This document shows positions 61,773-64,000 of a DNA stretch of 64,000 nucleotides, in pieces. The translations under genes were made by a program, and so were the position numbers. This DNA is from Flavisolibacter ginsengisoli DSM 18119. Lineage in GTDB: Bacteria; Bacteroidota; Bacteroidia; Chitinophagales; Chitinophagaceae. Each line of letters starts with the position of its first letter. The first letter of the stretch is position 1. The DNA is taken from assembly GCF_900129295.1 (NCBI RefSeq), contig NZ_FQUU01000004.1:310001-374000 (forward strand), in the 5' to 3' direction. The notes below the pieces were generated by a model that was not told where the DNA came from, did not search any database, and saw nothing but the letters and a program-made list of their open reading frames with translations.

Positions 61773-63304
61773 TGATCATGCAGGACGTACTCAAACAATT
61801 AGGAATAAAGGATCAAAATAGCGGCACATCAACAGGCTTACAATGGATAGAGAGCCATGGAAAAACTATTAGTTCCTACTCCCCTGTCGATGGCCACTTA
61901 ATTGCCAGTATCAAAATTACAGATGATAACTCCTATGAAGAAGTGATCCGCACGGCACAAAAAGCATTTATTGAATGGAGAACCTGGCCTTCACCTAAAC
62001 GAGGAGATGTAGTACGTCAAATAGGTGAGGCACTCCGAAAAAATAAGGAAAACCTGGGCAAGCTGGTATCTTACGAGATGGGCAAAAGCCTGCAGGAAGG
62101 CTATGGAGAAGTCCAGGAAATGATCGATATATGTGACTTTGCCGTTGGGCTTTCCAGGCAGCTTCATGGTTTGACAATGCATAGTGAGCGTCCCGGGCAC
62201 AGGATGTATGAACAATGGCATCCGCTTGGCATTGCTGCCATCATTTCTGCATTTAATTTCCCTGTGGCTGTTTGGAGCTGGAATGCCATGTTGGGATGGG
62301 TTTGCGGAGATGTATGCCTTTGGAAGCCATCAGAGAAAACTCCCCTTTGTGCAGTGGCATGTCAAAATATTATTGCGGAAGTTTTTAATAAAAATGGCGT
62401 TCCCGAAGGAGTTAGTTGCATAGTAACCGGCGAAAGAGAAATGGGAGACAAAATTGCAAAGGATAGCAGGATACCACTTGTTTCTGCCACAGGGTCCACT
62501 CGCATGGGCAAATCGGTAGGCGCTGCCGTTGGTGCAAGGTTAGGCAGATCATTGTTGGAGTTAGGTGGGAACAATGCAATCATTATATCCCGAGATGCTG
62601 ATCTTGATATGGCATTAATAGGCTGTTTGTTTGGTGCAGTAGGTACTGCCGGTCAACGCTGCACATCCACCCGCCGCCTCATCATTCATGATGAAGTATA
62701 TGATAAATTCAAAGAAAAACTGGTTAATGCCTATAAACAGTTACGGATAGGCAATCCACTGGATGAAAACAACCATGTGGGGCCGTTAATTGATAAAGCT
62801 GCTGTTGAATCTTATTTGAAAGCTATAGAAAAATGTAAGGCTGAAGGTGGAACTTTTATAGTAGAAGGTGGCGTTTTGGAAGGCCCTGGATATGAAACTG
62901 GTTGCTACGTGAAGCCCTGTATAGCTGAAGCCCAGCCCCATTTTGAAATTGTACAGCATGAAACTTTTGCCCCTATATTGTACCTGATGAAATACAAAAC
63001 TTTTGATGAAGCAATTGCTATTCAGAATAATGTCCCACAGGGCTTATCTTCTGCTGTAATGACCCTGAATTTAAGAGAAGCTGAACAATTCCTGTCTTCG
63101 TCTGGAAGTGATTGTGGAATAGCTAATGTAAATATTGGCACTTCCGGAGCAGAGATTGGAGGAGCATTCGGAGGTGAAAAAGAAACAGGTGGGGGCCGTG
63201 AAAGTGGTAGTGATGCATGGAGATTCTATATGAGGAGACAAACCAATACCATCAACTATAGCAAAAGCCTGCCCCTGGCACAGGGAATAAAATTTGACCT
63301 ATAA
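61772..63304 (+). CDS. ALDH7-type aldehyde dehydrogenase
   Basis: A 510-residue NAD-dependent aldehyde dehydrogenase. Catalytic Cys is in AGQRCTSTRR and Glu in LLELGGNNAI. The ALDH7 (antiquitin) signature around FGGEKETGGGRESGSDAW and the C-terminal NTINYSKSLPLAQGIKF match alpha-aminoadipate-semialdehyde/L-piperidine-6-carboxylate dehydrogenases of lysine degradation. No other lysine-degradation gene is in the window, so the substrate is inferred. The start is ATG at 61772, overlapping the receptor stop, or ATG at 61778. Confidence 0.9.
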   Translation: MIMQDVLKQLGIKDQNSGTSTGLQWIESHGKTISSYSPVDGHLIASIKITDDNSYEEVIRTAQKAFIEWRTWPSPKRGDVVRQIGEALRKNKENLGKLVSYEMGKSLQEGYGEVQEMIDICDFAVGLSRQLHGLTMHSERPGHRMYEQWHPLGIAAIISAFNFPVAVWSWNAMLGWVCGDVCLWKPSEKTPLCAVACQNIIAEVFNKNGVPEGVSCIVTGEREMGDKIAKDSRIPLVSATGSTRMGKSVGAAVGARLGRSLLELGGNNAIIISRDADLDMALIGCLFGAVGTAGQRCTSTRRLIIHDEVYDKFKEKLVNAYKQLRIGNPLDENNHVGPLIDKAAVESYLKAIEKCKAEGGTFIVEGGVLEGPGYETGCYVKPCIAEAQPHFEIVQHETFAPILYLMKYKTFDEAIAIQNNVPQGLSSAVMTLNLREAEQFLSSSGSDCGIANVNIGTSGAEIGGAFGGEKETGGGRESGSDAWRFYMRRQTNTINYSKSLPLAQGIKFDL

Positions 63305-63513
63305 TAATATTTAATAATCCAATTAACTCCTGGAATACTCAAGAGAGTTATATTATTGATCTTATAATTGTCATTAGCTAACTGCTGATACTTACCTGTA
63401 CAATAACCACACTGTTTTAACAAATCAGGGCAAACCAATTGTATACGTTTTGACAACTTATTATTAAGTGATTGGTTAATTTTACAAATACTCAATTTAT
63501 TAAACAATATCTG

Positions 63514-64000
63514 ATGGTTTATTCATTAAAGAGATCCGTACTGCTTGCATTTGTTTCAGTTTTCTGTTTAACCTCATTTGGCCAAAGTTCAAAAAAAACA
63601 TCCTCCAATGGCTGGCATTTAAAAGGCATTGAAGAGGGTTATTATGGCATTAACCTGGATAAAGCATATGATTTCGTAAAAGGAAAGAAAAGTCAAACAG
63701 TAGTAGTTGCAGTTATTGACTCAGGTATTGATACCACACATGAAGACCTGAAACCTATACTGTGGGTAAATCCAAAAGAAATTCCTGGTAACGGGATTGA
63801 CGACGATGGTAATGGATATGTGGATGACGTTCATGGCTGGAACTTCCTTGGCGGACGTGACGGTAGAAATGTTGATAAGGATTCTTATGAAGCTGCCAGG
63901 ATCTATCATGCACTAAAACCTCATTTTGAGAATATAAAAGATCCATCTACTTTAAGTAAAGAAGACCAGGAAGAATACAATATATGGCTAAGGGCTAAAT
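63514..64000 (+). CDS. S8 family serine peptidase (subtilase), N-terminal part
   Basis: The gene runs off the right edge; 162 codons are visible. From the ATG at 63514 a signal peptide (VLLAFVSVFCLTSFGQ) leads into the catalytic domain, with the aspartate in VVVAVIDSGIDTTHEDL. The segment NGIDDDGNGYVDDVHGWNF is a Ca-binding-like stretch typical of large secreted Bacteroidota subtilases. The catalytic His and Ser regions and any C-terminal sorting domain lie outside the window. It is likely exported. Confidence 0.9.
   Translation, partial: MVYSLKRSVLLAFVSVFCLTSFGQSSKKTSSNGWHLKGIEEGYYGINLDKAYDFVKGKKSQTVVVAVIDSGIDTTHEDLKPILWVNPKEIPGNGIDDDGNGYVDDVHGWNFLGGRDGRNVDKDSYEAARIYHALKPHFENIKDPSTLSKEDQEEYNIWLRAK

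Overview
The window is a gene-dense, AT-rich stretch of a Bacteroidota chromosome, most likely from a Chitinophaga/Chitinophagaceae-type organism. That placement is inferred from gene content: DUF4270, GSCFA and DUF2520 families, a YpdA-type bacillithiol reductase, a SemiSWEET, a signal peptidase with an extra N-terminal membrane region, and the pan/glycogen-synthase-like/DUF4270 neighbourhood. It is also supported by the promoters. At least fifteen genes carry a perfect copy of the Bacteroidota -7 element TAnnTTTG just upstream, and Shine-Dalgarno sequences are mostly weak. I found no tRNA, rRNA, CRISPR array, insertion sequence, phage gene or restriction/defence island. The window is housekeeping and regulatory sequence, cut at both ends (a DUF2520 gene at the left, an S8 peptidase at the right).

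Layout. 1-6.2 kb: hydrolases, topA, then a tight SirB1-like/csaA/MGMT operon. 6.2-14.2 kb: mainly minus strand, with cytidine deaminase, signal peptidase I, a NtrC-type regulator without a DNA-binding domain, pdhB and a thiolase, interrupted by a plus-strand CarH-like MerR gene and a SemiSWEET. 14.2-25 kb: DUF2071, YpdA, ClC channel, a trehalose synthase/phosphatase fusion, a two-component system, a universal stress protein and a TPR protein; this looks like a stress-physiology neighbourhood. 25-33 kb: YceI, Crp-type regulator, a LiaF-like/DUF4288/LytS/LytTR operon, a metallophosphoesterase and a TonB receptor. 33-41 kb: dnaG, an EF-G paralogue with altered switch motifs, several small unknown proteins, an M48 lipoprotein and plsY. 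41-45 kb: prmA, pnp and rpsO. 45-53 kb: miaE, then a minus-strand run of GSCFA, HMG-CoA lyase, rlmB, metK, DUF4270 and a short glycogen-synthase-like protein. 53-64 kb: plus strand, with panC, panD, a YbhN-type protein, rfaE2, ppk1, ppx, panB, a BtuB-like receptor, an ALDH7-type dehydrogenase and the start of a subtilase.

Functional links. All three pantothenate genes (panB, panC, panD) lie within 7 kb. ppk1 and ppx overlap and form a polyphosphate synthesis/degradation pair. rpsO and pnp are adjacent, with an attenuator-like hairpin between them, as in other bacteria.

The less ordinary material is mostly non-coding or subtle. There is a three-copy inverted element near 12.75 kb and a five-unit 11-bp tandem repeat near 45.18 kb. 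Several promoter boxes sit only 3-8 nt before the start codon, implying leaderless or nearly leaderless mRNAs. The metK promoter box lies in the loop of the upstream gene's terminator. The EF-G paralogue, the glycogen-synthase-like protein, the MerR B12 domain and the NtrC-like regulator all carry altered or missing key motifs. I did not find a clear-cut new multi-gene system.
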